From assembly GCA_037439425.1 (NCBI GenBank), contig JBBIWA010000011.1:43173-107172 (forward strand): DNA of 64,000 nucleotides. The letters are read 5' to 3'. Shown here one piece after another: positions 34,850 through 44,028 of this stretch. The position numbers were made by a program, and so were the translations under genes. A model generated the notes under the pieces. The model was given only the letters and a program-made list of their open reading frames with translations. It was not told where the DNA came from and searched no databases. This stretch comes from JBBIWA01 sp037439425 (lineage in GTDB: Bacteria > Acidobacteriota > Blastocatellia > RBC074). How positions within the stretch are numbered: position 1 is the first letter of the stretch; each line of letters opens with the position of its first letter.

Positions 34850-36345
34850 CAGTGATTCTCCAGTGCCAGATATGACAGCGTCTCCGTTTGCTCGAACGAA
34901 TCAAGCCGCCGACGATTGAGTTTCCACTTCAGCCAATGATACGGAATCGCAGCGAGTCTTCTCAGATGGGCCAGACGCCAATTCAACGGATGCAGTAGAT
35001 CACGTTTGATCGCCAGGGCGGCTTTACGCAAACGAAACTCCGCATGCGCTGCCTTGTAGAGGATGCGATAAAACTCTTGTGGGAACGGACCGCGATAGAG
35101 CATGGCCAGATCCTCACTGTCTTGCCAGTTCTGCTTTTCACCCAACTGTGATTTAACGCGCTCGTAGAATTTCGTGCCCGGCAGCGGATAGGAGACCGAG
35201 ATACCGATCTCATCCGGCATCAGTTCGCGCACCATCTGAAGCGTGCGCTCAACATCCTGGCGCGTTTCGCCCGGATAACCGAACTGCAAAAAGAGAGCTA
35301 CTTGAATGCCAGCTTCACCCAATAGGCGGCGCGCCGCGTAAATTTGCTCGACGGTCGTGCCCTTCTCCATAGCATCCAAAATCTTTTGCGATCCTGATTC
35401 CGCACCCAACCAGACGGATTGGCAACCTGCAGCCTTGAGACCGGCCACTACTGACGGCTTGACCAGGTCTGCGCGCAGCAGACATTTGAAAGGGACGGCG
35501 GTCTCCTGCTCTCTGACCAGTTGACCGAAGCGCTCAATCCAGCCGGGCCTGAGACCGAAGATGTCATCCGCAAACCATATATGATCGGGCCGGTATCTCT
35601 CCTTTAACCACTTGAGTTCGGCCACGACGTTTTCCGGCGAGCGCGAGTTGTAGCGCTGTCCCCAGATGGGCTTCGCGCACCAGTTGCAACGATACGGGCA
35701 TCCGCGTGTCGTGACCATATTCATCGAATAATAGCCGTGACGCGCGCGCCAGAGCCTCTGGTAACGCGGGATGTCAACCAGGTCCCAGGCTGGAAAAGGC
35801 AACTCATCAAGCTGAGTAATGTCAGGGCGGCGCTGCGTGCGATGCTCGCCACCATTTCCATCCGGCCAGGCCAAGCCCAGAATTTCAGCCAGCGGTTTGC
35901 TACTTCGCCGCTCTAAGACATCCAGCAATTCCCCGAGTGTCTCTTCGCCTTCGCCGATGAGCACGTAGTCGGCTCCACGTGCGAAGTATTTCAGCGAATG
36001 ATCAGTCGCATCCGAGCCGCAAAGGATGACCCTGCAGCTTCGCGCTTTCGCCATCTCGATCATCTTGAAGGCAGCCTCGCGCATCCTCAGCAAACACATC
36101 TTGCTCAGGTAATTGAAATTGTCCTCGTAGATGATGGCGTACTGCGGGCGGTGCCGGTCGAGTGCCGCAGCCCACTCCTGCTCAGATTCGGCCAGCATGG
36201 CGTCGAAGAGCGCCACATCATAACCGCGCGCGCGCAGATAGGAAGCAGCGTACAGCGTGCCGAGCGGCGGATAAGGCTGCATCGCTGCGTAGAGCTTGGG
36301 ATCAAAACGCAGATAGTAAGATTGGCCGAAGAGGATCTGCGACAT
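34849..36345 (-). CDS. Radical SAM protein with N-terminal B12-binding-type domain (3 of 3)
   Basis: The 498-residue protein starts at ATG 36345 (MSQILFGQSYYLRFDPKLYA); the longer frame begins at a weak TTG. The N-terminal half has the same YPPLGTLYAASYLRARGYDV and GEGEETLGELLDVL pattern as the other two. The core has CPYRCNWC (about residue 225), GAESGSQKILDAMEKGTTVE and LFLQFGYPGETRQDVERTL. It resembles radical SAM 1 more than 2, which suggests duplication. The C-terminal 100 residues are basic and helical. Three such genes in a row with a nucleotidyltransferase and glycosyltransferases suggest a multistep modification pathway (inference). Confidence 0.88.
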   Translation of the reverse strand: MSQILFGQSYYLRFDPKLYAAMQPYPPLGTLYAASYLRARGYDVALFDAMLAESEQEWAAALDRHRPQYAIIYEDNFNYLSKMCLLRMREAAFKMIEMAKARSCRVILCGSDATDHSLKYFARGADYVLIGEGEETLGELLDVLERRSSKPLAEILGLAWPDGNGGEHRTQRRPDITQLDELPFPAWDLVDIPRYQRLWRARHGYYSMNMVTTRGCPYRCNWCAKPIWGQRYNSRSPENVVAELKWLKERYRPDHIWFADDIFGLRPGWIERFGQLVREQETAVPFKCLLRADLVKPSVVAGLKAAGCQSVWLGAESGSQKILDAMEKGTTVEQIYAARRLLGEAGIQVALFLQFGYPGETRQDVERTLQMVRELMPDEIGISVSYPLPGTKFYERVKSQLGEKQNWQDSEDLAMLYRGPFPQEFYRILYKAAHAEFRLRKAALAIKRDLLHPLNWRLAHLRRLAAIPYHWLKWKLNRRRLDSFEQTETLSYLALENH

Positions 36346-36386
36346 CGCTGCAAGACTCCGAAGAAGATCAGAGGTCAAAATATGTG

Positions 36387-37325
36387 CTAAGTTAATAGGG
36401 GTGGGCTTTCGGTTAACTGAAACTCTTTGAGCCTTTGGTGGTAAAGCCGGAGTATCCTTTCACCGTGATCGCTGAAGTGACCTTTGACCTGATCCTGGTT
36501 AATAATCGCATTGCCACCAGACTGCTGAAGCAGAGGGGAGAACTTGCGTATCTTGCGCTGTCTCTCCCACGTTTCAATCGCATCGCCGATGTGCCCCGCA
36601 AGCAGCCACTCGAACAGATGTTTGAAAGCGCGCCCGATCAAACCTGGACGGTGCTCCGGCGCGGCCCGGTAAGGAGCAGCAGCATTGGGCAGCATCGCTT
36701 CAATCCACCGATTGGCGGCGCGCATCCGGGCATAAACATCGGCTCCATAAAGCGGGACCATCTGGGCAAATTCATGAGCGACGTAAATGTCTCGCGGCTC
36801 CAGCGCCAGCGCGTTTTCAGAGACTACGTAATTCGGACAGAGAGTCTGACCGAAGAGCCTGCCCGCGTAGACCAACAAAATCACCCAGGCGCGCGCCAGA
36901 TAGACACGGCCGGGCGCAGCCACAATCATCAAGTCAATGTCGTCATCAGCAGGGCTGTTATCCATCGCCAGCGCACCCGTCACCGCCACCATACGCACAA
37001 ACGGCAGGCAGCTCAAGATGTGACCCAAGATGTGCGCGCGTCGCCACAACTGAGCCGAAGAGTGAGCGCGCTCGCGCCGCAGCCTGACCAGCGACTCGCG
37101 GCCACGTACCACGATATATTCTTCCACTTTTGCTATTTGCCCGTTAAGCCACACGGGAGAAGTGAGGCTGGTCTCTACATCTGCCGCGCTCCTGGCTATA
37201 CCCATCAGATAATGAGCGATCTCATCTACCGTCAGGGGGTAATCAAAGATGTCAGAATATAAAAGAGTCCTCAGAACGGCTCGCTCGGTCTCAGCTTGTT
37301 TCGGGGCTACTAAAGACTGATCCAT
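36387..37325 (-). CDS. Nucleotidyltransferase-like protein (MNT/pol-beta type)
   Basis: The 312-residue protein has a winged-helix-like N-terminal part (about 15-90, YSDIFDYPLTVDEIAHYLMG). A pol-beta-type nucleotidyltransferase core follows, with VTGALAMDNSPADDDIDLMI (about residues 115-134), where G, D-x-D and the hydrophobic strand match the metal site. The rest is helical. The protein is the first gene of the minus-strand run leading into the three radical SAM genes, 42 bases before the third. The C-terminus SDHGERILRLYHQRLKEF is basic. The nucleotide acceptor is unknown. Confidence 0.7.
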   Translation of the reverse strand: MDQSLVAPKQAETERAVLRTLLYSDIFDYPLTVDEIAHYLMGIARSAADVETSLTSPVWLNGQIAKVEEYIVVRGRESLVRLRRERAHSSAQLWRRAHILGHILSCLPFVRMVAVTGALAMDNSPADDDIDLMIVAAPGRVYLARAWVILLVYAGRLFGQTLCPNYVVSENALALEPRDIYVAHEFAQMVPLYGADVYARMRAANRWIEAMLPNAAAPYRAAPEHRPGLIGRAFKHLFEWLLAGHIGDAIETWERQRKIRKFSPLLQQSGGNAIINQDQVKGHFSDHGERILRLYHQRLKEFQLTESPPLLT

Positions 37326-37624
37326 AGGTTCTAGCTCACCGCTGCCGCACTAATGGACTCCTCGCACACAATGTGAAATAGAAAGTATAAAGCAAGCGAT
37401 GTTCCGCTGATCCGGATGCCTGCAAATGCAGGGGGGACAGACATTTACCTCTCCCAAGCGCAGGCGTGAACTGCTAGCACTGACACTATCTGAGGCATTT
37501 CTTGAGACAGAGAAGCAGCGCGAATTGTTGTCGCACAGTGAGATTCGGCCTGTATGTGATAACATAGCTGACCACTGAAGGCAGAGCGAGCTTGACTTTG
37601 GTTCATGGCCCTACTACCGAGACT

Positions 37625-38749
37625 ATGAAAGTTGCCCTGATCCACGATTATCTCAATCAATATGGCGGCGCGGAGCGTGTCTTGGAAGCGCTGATAGCTC
37701 TCTTTCCTGAGGCCCATCTTTACACTCTACTCTATAGTGAAGAGAGGACCTTCGGACGCTTCAGCCGAAATCTTCATCGCACCAGCTTTTTAGATTTCGC
37801 CCTGGCCAGACAATATCATCGCCCTTTCATTCCGTTGATGCCGTTGGCTGTTCAGAGTCTGAAGCTGGGTGATGAGTATGACCTAATCATTTCCGACAGC
37901 GCAGGTTTTGCGAAAGGCATCCGGCACAGTGGCCGCGCGTTTCATCTCGCTTACTGCCACACGCCGCTGCGCTACGCCTGGGAGCTCAAATCTTATTTTC
38001 CAAATCCGATCTACAAAACGTTCTTTGGCCCGGCTTTTGAATATCTGCGGCAGTGGGATTATCAGGCGGCTCAGCGTCCTGATCTGCTGCTTGCCCCATC
38101 ACATTTTATCGCTGGCAAGATCAAAAGCTACTACCGCCGCGAGGCCGGCGTGCTCCATCCGCCGGTTGACTATCAAAAGTTTTATTACGAGGCTGCGTTG
38201 CAACCATCGGAGACCGAGCCGTCTTACTACCTGGCGGTCGGGCGGTTGCTGCACTATAAGAGGTTCGATTTGTTGATCGAGGCATTCAAACAGCTCCGAC
38301 GACCACTGAAGATCGTGGGCACCGGGCCGGAAGAGAGGTACGTGGCGCGCCAGGCAGCACGCAGTGGTAACATCGAGTATCTGTCTCTGGTCTCCGATGA
38401 GGAGTTGCGCGCGCTTTACACTCGCGCCAGAGCCTTGCTCTTTCCTCAGGTTGAGGACTTCGGCCTGGTCGCTGCTGAAGCGCAAGCTTGCGGCACGCCG
38501 GTCATCGCGCTGGCCGCCGGTGGAGCGCTGGAGATTGTGCAAGATAAAGTGACGGGATTGTTTTTCAAGCAACAGAGCGTCGAAGCCTTGATTCAATCCA
38601 TCCTGAGCTTTGAGCAGATGAGTTTTGATCGCCAAACAATAGCTCAGCTCAGCCGGAGATTTTCTATCGTGAGTTTCCAGCAAGGCATCCTCAATCGTCT
38701 TCCAGCCCATTTACTGGAGCGGAAGATCGCCGCCTACACCACAACCTGA
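37625..38749 (+). CDS. Glycosyltransferase family 4
   Basis: This is a 374-residue GT-B glycosyltransferase. The N-terminus MKVALIHDYLNQYGGAERV has the acceptor-side Gly-rich turn. The C-terminal half has YYLAVGRLLHYKRFDLLIEA, IVGTGPEE and EDFGLVAAEAQACGTPVIAL, where the two glutamates of the E-X7-E motif contact the nucleotide sugar. It is divergent from the nucleotidyltransferase and radical SAM run, with a 299-base gap (37326-37624) holding only a CCTGCA/TGCAGG hairpin (about 37419-37432). The start at 37625 is preferred over GCTTGACTTTGG-derived TTG 37592. It directly precedes a GT2 gene. Confidence 0.9.
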   Translation: MKVALIHDYLNQYGGAERVLEALIALFPEAHLYTLLYSEERTFGRFSRNLHRTSFLDFALARQYHRPFIPLMPLAVQSLKLGDEYDLIISDSAGFAKGIRHSGRAFHLAYCHTPLRYAWELKSYFPNPIYKTFFGPAFEYLRQWDYQAAQRPDLLLAPSHFIAGKIKSYYRREAGVLHPPVDYQKFYYEAALQPSETEPSYYLAVGRLLHYKRFDLLIEAFKQLRRPLKIVGTGPEERYVARQAARSGNIEYLSLVSDEELRALYTRARALLFPQVEDFGLVAAEAQACGTPVIALAAGGALEIVQDKVTGLFFKQQSVEALIQSILSFEQMSFDRQTIAQLSRRFSIVSFQQGILNRLPAHLLERKIAAYTTT

Positions 38750-38752
38750 TGT

Positions 38753-39529
38753 ATGGATTGCGAAATGCGAAATGAGAATTGCGAAATGAGATCCGAATTC
38801 ATTCCGAAATTCGCAATCCGAAATCCGAAATTCAATTGCGAGTTGTCACACCTTTCCTTGAGCATCGTCCTCCCAGCCTACAATGAGGAGCACAACATCG
38901 AGCCGCTCATCCTGGAGATTGACAGTTTCGTCAAAACCATCACCCCGGATTACGAGATGATTGTGGTTGACGATGGGAGTCGGGATCATACCTGCGCCCG
39001 ATTGCAGCAGCTGCAGACTCTCTGCCCTCGTTTGCAAGTCATCACTCACAAACAGAACCTGGGATATGGACAAGCACTGCGCAGCGGGATCAGCCAGGCG
39101 CAGAAAGACCTGATTCTGCTTATGGACGCAGACAGACAATTCAAGATCGAAGCCTTGCCCCGCTTCTTAGAACAGATCCCTTACTGTGCAGCAGTGATCG
39201 GGTTCAGAATGGCGAGACGAGATAATTGCTACCGCCGGGTGCTGGGCCGCCTGGGAAATGCTTTCTTGAATCTGGCGTTGAAAGAGAACTTCCGGGACGT
39301 AAACTGCGGTTTCAAACTCATTCGCGCTCGCGAGCTCAAAGCCATACGCCTCTACAGCAACGGCGGGTTGATCTCCTGCGAGCTGATCAGAAAGCTGCTG
39401 GCTCGTGACAAAAAGGTCTGTCAGTTGCCTGTCCCTCACTATCCTAGAGAAAAAGGAAAGGCCACGGGCGGGCGGTTGCGGACAGCAGCGCGGTTTTTAG
39501 TTGAAGTTCCTAATCTGTTCCGGCAATGA
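38753..39529 (+). CDS. Glycosyltransferase family 2 (polyprenyl-phosphate sugar transferase-like)
   Basis: The 258-residue frame encodes a GT2 enzyme: SIVLPAYNEEHNIEPL (from residue 36), the nucleotide-binding VVDDGSRDHT, and LMDADRQFKIEALPRFLEQI with the DxD-type metal motif. It is most like dolichyl/undecaprenyl-phosphate mannose or glucosaminyl transferases but lacks the C-terminal membrane helices. The first about 30 codons are written in the repeat GCGAAATGAGAATTGCG and relatives, so the real start may be a later TTG near the SLSIVLPAY segment. It follows the GT4 gene by three bases and is convergent with spoIIM. Confidence 0.85.
   Translation: MDCEMRNENCEMRSEFIPKFAIRNPKFNCELSHLSLSIVLPAYNEEHNIEPLILEIDSFVKTITPDYEMIVVDDGSRDHTCARLQQLQTLCPRLQVITHKQNLGYGQALRSGISQAQKDLILLMDADRQFKIEALPRFLEQIPYCAAVIGFRMARRDNCYRRVLGRLGNAFLNLALKENFRDVNCGFKLIRARELKAIRLYSNGGLISCELIRKLLARDKKVCQLPVPHYPREKGKATGGRLRTAARFLVEVPNLFRQ
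38757..38840. repeat. GCGAAATG/ATTCGCAAT simple repeat within the GT2 gene start
   Basis: Units such as GCGAAATGCGAAATGAG, ATTGCGAAATGAGATCCG and ATTCGCAATCCGAAATCCG make an imperfect inverted and tandem repeat. It occupies the first 28 codons or so of the glycosyltransferase frame, an unusual place for such a repeat. Confidence 0.65.
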
Positions 39530-39539
39530 AGTGCTTGGT

Positions 39540-40496
39540 TCAGTTCGGCCCCTGGCCTGGCTGCAGCAAATAGACGAGCAACCCGATCGCAGTCGCGGCT
39601 GAGATGGCAAATTTGTAGCCTGGATGGATAGGCGTTGGCGAGATGAATGCTTCGATCATTCCAGCGATCACCAGCAGCGGCAGGCAGCCGGCCAACAGTC
39701 TGATAGCCATCGCGCCGCGCTCTAGCAGCGCCTCGCGCCGCGTGCGTTCACCTGGTACCAGCAAGGCCATCCCAATCATCAACCCTGCCCCGCCAGCAAT
39801 GAAGATGGCCGTCAGCTCCAGCACTCCGTGGCCGGCGATAAACGACCACAGCTCGAGCTTCATGTGATACTTGACAACCAGTGCATTGACGGCACCCAAC
39901 TGCAACGCTGTCGGCATCAACGCCATCATCGTGCCAGCCAGAGGCAGAATACTGTAAGCGAAGGTGATGAACCCCACCCCCATGTTGTTGGCCATGATCC
40001 CGGCTGCGCCTACGGGAGCTATCTTATTCAGCACATCCGTCCACATCCGGTTCTCTTTGATCATCTGTACTGTCTCGCGCCCAAGGTGAGCAAAGTCGGC
40101 GAAATCATCATTGCGGTAGGTGGCAACGAACGAAAAGAGAAAGAGCGCGATGAAGATCAAGAAAACTGCCAGGGGGTAAGGGAAAGTGCGCCGGAAGATA
40201 GTGGGGAATTCATAGCGATAAAAATTGACAATCGCTTGCGCGCCTTTCGACTGGGTACGATAAATTTCGCCGTGCGCGCGGATGACCAGATTGTTCAGAT
40301 AATTGATCAGCCGCTGATCGCGCGATTCCGCACGCACAATCGCCAGGTCAGACGCAGTGCGCCGATAGAGGCGACCCAGCTCGCGCACCTCGCCCCGACT
40401 CAGTTTGCGCAGATCACGCTTACTGCGCACGCACTCGATCATCTCCTCCAGCCGCTTCCAGTTGGCTTTGCGTTTCTCGATGAAAGTTTCAGCCAT
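39540..40496 (-). CDS. Stage II sporulation protein M (SpoIIM/DUF95) family membrane protein
   Basis: The 318-residue protein has a helical cytoplasmic N-terminus (about 1-95, RKANWKRLEEMIECV, LGRLYRRTASDLAIVRA) and about five to six membrane helices. FIAGHGVLELTAIFIAGGAG is the signature of the SpoIIM/DUF95 family. Outside spore formers these proteins are of unknown function and often neighbour RDD or CPBP membrane proteins; here a CPBP-like gene lies 10 bases upstream. The C-terminus (SAATAIGLLVYLLQPGQGPN) ends after a last membrane segment. Confidence 0.85.
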   Translation of the reverse strand: MAETFIEKRKANWKRLEEMIECVRSKRDLRKLSRGEVRELGRLYRRTASDLAIVRAESRDQRLINYLNNLVIRAHGEIYRTQSKGAQAIVNFYRYEFPTIFRRTFPYPLAVFLIFIALFLFSFVATYRNDDFADFAHLGRETVQMIKENRMWTDVLNKIAPVGAAGIMANNMGVGFITFAYSILPLAGTMMALMPTALQLGAVNALVVKYHMKLELWSFIAGHGVLELTAIFIAGGAGLMIGMALLVPGERTRREALLERGAMAIRLLAGCLPLLVIAGMIEAFISPTPIHPGYKFAISAATAIGLLVYLLQPGQGPN

Positions 40497-40506
40497 GCCT
40501 TTTGAG

Positions 40507-41259
40507 TCAGAAATGTTGGTAGAAGAGATGATTGTACCCGATGCTCATGCTCTGCAACAACCACGACGGCAGCGAAGCTATCGTGAGCGCGCTCATTACT
40601 CCGTGTGAAAGGCCCAGAGCAAAGAGATTGGGAGCGCGCTCATAAACCCACGACCAGACCACACCGGCCACCAGCGTTACGGCCACCAGCGTCAGGTTCG
40701 GCGCATGCACCAGCGCAAATAGCGCCCCGGCCGTTAAAATGGCGATCCGGGTGCGTTGGGCCCGCTCGGCTGCCTCCGCTTGCTCACTCACGAAGATAAA
40801 CCTCAGCCGCCGGTAAATGAAGGCTTGCAGGACATACTGCTGCAGCAGCCCCCACCAGGGGAGAAAGGCCACGCTGGCCCAGAAACGGGAATTGAAATTG
40901 AGCGAGCCAGCCCAGTAGCCAATCCCGATGAGCGTCGCGCCACCAATCAGCATGGGCAAGAACAACAGCAATAGAGCACGACCGAAATATTGCGTCGTGA
41001 AACCCAGCTCGCGCAGCGTTTCGCCCCGCAGCCGGTGCGAGTTGAGCATCAAGGTCAACGCCAGTATCCCCGGTACCAGCTCCAGCCAGCGATGGTTGAG
41101 TCGCATCGGCACAATGGCCCAAACTGTCACCAGCACGGAAATAATGACTGAAACGATCTCTAACACGGTCACCGCTCGCAGCGAGAGCCGGGCTACTGTA
41201 ATTACTTCTTTAGCCGCGATGGAATCCTGGGCAGCTGGTTCAGACTTTAAGGCTGGCAT
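40507..41259 (-). CDS. CPBP-family-like membrane protein (atypical, without EExxxR)
   Basis: The 250-residue protein has seven or so hydrophobic segments. FALVHAPN and LGLSHGVMSAL match the second and third motifs of CPBP intramembrane proteases (Abi). The first motif, normally EExxxR with the catalytic Glu, reads LLQQYVLQAFIYRRL here, so the two glutamates are replaced by glutamines. It may lack protease activity or use another residue. The start at 41259 (MPALKSE) follows GGTGATAG; GTG 41271 is an alternative. It is transcribed with the SpoIIM-type gene. Confidence 0.7.
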   Translation of the reverse strand: MPALKSEPAAQDSIAAKEVITVARLSLRAVTVLEIVSVIISVLVTVWAIVPMRLNHRWLELVPGILALTLMLNSHRLRGETLRELGFTTQYFGRALLLLFLPMLIGGATLIGIGYWAGSLNFNSRFWASVAFLPWWGLLQQYVLQAFIYRRLRFIFVSEQAEAAERAQRTRIAILTAGALFALVHAPNLTLVAVTLVAGVVWSWVYERAPNLFALGLSHGVMSALTIASLPSWLLQSMSIGYNHLFYQHF

Positions 41260-41282
41260 ACTATCACCCACTCAATAGCCCC

Positions 41283-41831
41283 TCAGTTTCTGATCTCGAC
41301 AATGCAAGGTTGCCGGTTAATAGGCACCAGCGTTTTGGAGCCTCTCGGCGCAGGATAGACAACGTAGACCTGCACCCAATGTCGCCCCGGATCGAGCGCC
41401 AGACGGTTGAGCGCGAAGCTGAACCCGAAAGGGACGCGGCGCGTGAGGCGCGCCGTGATCAGGTCTTCTCTCACCCGATCGGCCACCGTAGCGGCGACGA
41501 AGCGGTTATCAATGAAAAGCTGCACCTCAAGCGGTCGAGCTACTGAGAACGGATCGCAGGCCCACCCTTCAACGCGCGTCACGTCAACCAACTCAACTTC
41601 ACCGCGCAGCGCCGGATTGAAATAAGCGAAGGCAGCAATGCTGGTCGCAGCACAAAGAAAGAGAAGTTCGGCCAGAAGTTTGAGGATGACCGCCTTGAGC
41701 AACCGGTTGGCTAACCGGCTCTCGTGATCTTGGTGCTGAGCTGATGTGATCTCAATCAGGTCTGCCGTCATGACGCGCCCCCCGGCGGTGCGGGGCCCGC
41801 CACCGCTGATTAATCTCATGGACGGCGACAT
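41283..41831 (-). CDS. Single-pass membrane protein with a C-terminal beta-sandwich-like domain
   Basis: The 182-residue protein has a membrane helix at about 45-70 (LKAVILKLLAELLFLCAATS) and an outer domain of about 110 residues with GEVELVDVTRVEGWACDPFS, PLEVQLFIDN, and ALDPGRHWVQVYVVYP. The GWA-D and P-L-V-x-L-x-I-D pattern with a final VQVY strand resembles small beta-sandwich domains attached to glycan-related proteins, but I cannot name a family. It lies between the S9 peptidase (6 bases) and CPBP genes in the same direction. A second possible start is M21 at 41771. Confidence 0.55.
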   Translation of the reverse strand: MSPSMRLISGGGPRTAGGRVMTADLIEITSAQHQDHESRLANRLLKAVILKLLAELLFLCAATSIAAFAYFNPALRGEVELVDVTRVEGWACDPFSVARPLEVQLFIDNRFVAATVADRVREDLITARLTRRVPFGFSFALNRLALDPGRHWVQVYVVYPAPRGSKTLVPINRQPCIVEIRN

Positions 41832-41837
41832 TTTACT

Positions 41838-44015
41838 CTAAAGCCGCCGATCAAACCACTCCAAAGTTCGCACCAGTTGATCGTAACGATGTCGCGGTTC
41901 GCGAAACCCGTGGCCTTCGCGCGGATAGCGCACCAGCACTGTCTCCACTCCGCGCATCCGCAGCGCCGTGTACATCTCTTCAGCCTGCGTGATATGCACG
42001 TCGTTATCCTGCTCGCCGTGGATCAACAGCAGTGGCGTCTGCGCCTTCTTGATATGTTTGAGCGGTGAGCGCTCCCATAGCAGCTCGTAGTTTTCCCACG
42101 GATAGCCATTGAACTCAGCGTGAATCAAATCCTGATAAAGCGAGGTCGCATAGAAGCTGATCAGATTGGCCAGACTCGCTGAAGCCACAGCGGCTTTGAA
42201 TCGCTCCGTTTGCGTCACGACCCAGTTGGTCATATAGCCGCCGTAACTTCCGCCCATCACGCCCATTCGTTGCCCGTCCAGAAAAGTAAATCGCGCTAGC
42301 GCTTCATCTACGCCCTTCATCAAGTCGCGGTAATCACCGCCCCCCCAGTCGCCCACGCAGCCATCGGAAAACTTCTGCCCGTAACCAGACGAGCCACGCG
42401 GATTGATCAGCAACACCGCGTAACCACGCGCCGCCAGCACTTGCGCCGTGAAGTTGAAACTGTAACCGTACATTCCGTGTGGCCCGCCGTGAATAGACAG
42501 GATCACCGGATACTTCCTGTTTTCGGTGAGGTCCACTGGCGGGACTAACCATCCTTGAACTTCAGTGCCCTCGTTCTTAAATCTGAACTCGCGTGGCTGA
42601 GAAAGCTGGACCGGGTGGAGCCAGGCGCGGCTCGCTGCACTCAATTGCTTCAACTCGCCGCTTGCAGTCAACAGATAAACTTCAGATGGAGTGACAGGCT
42701 CGCTGAGCACCAGAGCGATGGCGCCCGCCTTCGCTACGGAAAAATTTGTTACCTGTGCCGCCCGGTCGAAGAGTGGTTTTATTTCCCCGCTCTTGCTGAC
42801 TTGGTAGATGAGCGTCTTGCCCTGATCGCCGGCCGTGAATAGAACCGTTTTTCCATCGGCAGCCCATTTGACAGTGAAGGCGCGCCGATCCTGCATGTGG
42901 TTCAATTCGCGGACTTCTCCACCCTGGGCTGGGATCACAAAAACGTGTGAGTCTTCGGCCACACTATCAATCGTCGTGATCTCACGTTTCGTAGCGAGAT
43001 AAGCAATCTCGTGGCCGTCGGGTGAAAAGACCGGCCTCCATTCGCAACCCTTCGTCCTGGTCAGTTGGCGCACAGCTCGGGTCGCGACGTTGACCGTAAA
43101 CAGATCGGTGTTGTTTATCTTGTCCGGCTCCGGCTCGTGGTTCGAGACGAAGACGACGCAATCGCCGCGCGGCGACCAATTGATCGAATGTTCGTAGGAC
43201 CGGCCTGAAGTGAGCTGTTGAATTTGCCCGGTCTCTAAGTCCGCAATGAAGATATGAGATTGCAATCGGTCAGAAAATGAGGTGCGCGATTTGTACCGCA
43301 ATCGCGTGATGACTCGCGGGTCGTCCGTCTGAGGTGCGCTAAAACCGGCGCGCGGTGGCAGCGGCGCGCTCGGCACAGCTACGCCTTGCGCGCGCAGAAT
43401 CAGATTGCGGGTTTCGGGCGGCAGGCGTTCGATCTCTTCGCGCGTGAGTGGGCGGCGCAACCTTTCGAGAATATCAGCAGGCGAGCTGCCCACCACGATC
43501 GTTTGCCCAGTCGCCGATGCGGTCGTAGGTTCAGGTGAAGAGAGAAAAGCAAGGCGACGGCTGTCGGGCGACCAGGCGAGGCTTTCGCCTGCCCCTTGTA
43601 GATGAAAGTTGGTGCGCAGCACTTGCGCCACGAGTCGCGGCTCGCCACCATCGGCACTGACGACCCACAGACCATCCTTGTCCTCGCGAGCCGAATAGAA
43701 GGCGATCATTCGCCCATCTGGCGACCAGCGCGGAGTTGATTCGCTCTGCTCCCAGCTCAGCAGACGGCGCGGCTCACCGCCTGCTGTCGCCACAATCCAG
43801 ATGTGTGAAACCGAGCCTGACCGATCCGCCTCGCTCACGGTAAAAGCAACGCGCGAGCCATCGGGGGAAATTTGCGCGTCGGCAACCTCCTTGAGGGCGA
43901 AGATGTCTTCCGGTTGCAACCGGCGCGGCGACTGCGCCTTCATCAAAGTTGCGCCCAGCAAGAGACAGATGGTAATCAGGAATTGAAGCCTCAAGCTGAT
44001 CATTCTTACTCGCAT
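41838..44015 (-). CDS. S9 family peptidase (prolyl oligopeptidase / acylaminoacyl peptidase type), exported
   Basis: The 725-residue protein has an N-terminal signal sequence (to about residue 28, ..GATLMKAQ), a WD-like/TolB-like propeller (about 35-450) with DGSRVAFTVSEADR, SPDGRMIAF, SPDSRRLAFL and SPDGHEIAYL, and an alpha/beta-hydrolase domain. The catalytic triad is Ser in GGSYGGYMTN (about 565), Asp in LLIHGEQDNDVH (about 645) and His in PREGHGFREP (about 710). It probably cuts peptides in the periplasm. GGGAGACAGTT precedes the start. It is transcribed 13 bases after acpS. Confidence 0.92.
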   Translation of the reverse strand: MRVRMISLRLQFLITICLLLGATLMKAQSPRRLQPEDIFALKEVADAQISPDGSRVAFTVSEADRSGSVSHIWIVATAGGEPRRLLSWEQSESTPRWSPDGRMIAFYSAREDKDGLWVVSADGGEPRLVAQVLRTNFHLQGAGESLAWSPDSRRLAFLSSPEPTTASATGQTIVVGSSPADILERLRRPLTREEIERLPPETRNLILRAQGVAVPSAPLPPRAGFSAPQTDDPRVITRLRYKSRTSFSDRLQSHIFIADLETGQIQQLTSGRSYEHSINWSPRGDCVVFVSNHEPEPDKINNTDLFTVNVATRAVRQLTRTKGCEWRPVFSPDGHEIAYLATKREITTIDSVAEDSHVFVIPAQGGEVRELNHMQDRRAFTVKWAADGKTVLFTAGDQGKTLIYQVSKSGEIKPLFDRAAQVTNFSVAKAGAIALVLSEPVTPSEVYLLTASGELKQLSAASRAWLHPVQLSQPREFRFKNEGTEVQGWLVPPVDLTENRKYPVILSIHGGPHGMYGYSFNFTAQVLAARGYAVLLINPRGSSGYGQKFSDGCVGDWGGGDYRDLMKGVDEALARFTFLDGQRMGVMGGSYGGYMTNWVVTQTERFKAAVASASLANLISFYATSLYQDLIHAEFNGYPWENYELLWERSPLKHIKKAQTPLLLIHGEQDNDVHITQAEEMYTALRMRGVETVLVRYPREGHGFREPRHRYDQLVRTLEWFDRRL

Positions 44016-44028
44016 AACTGTCTCCCGT

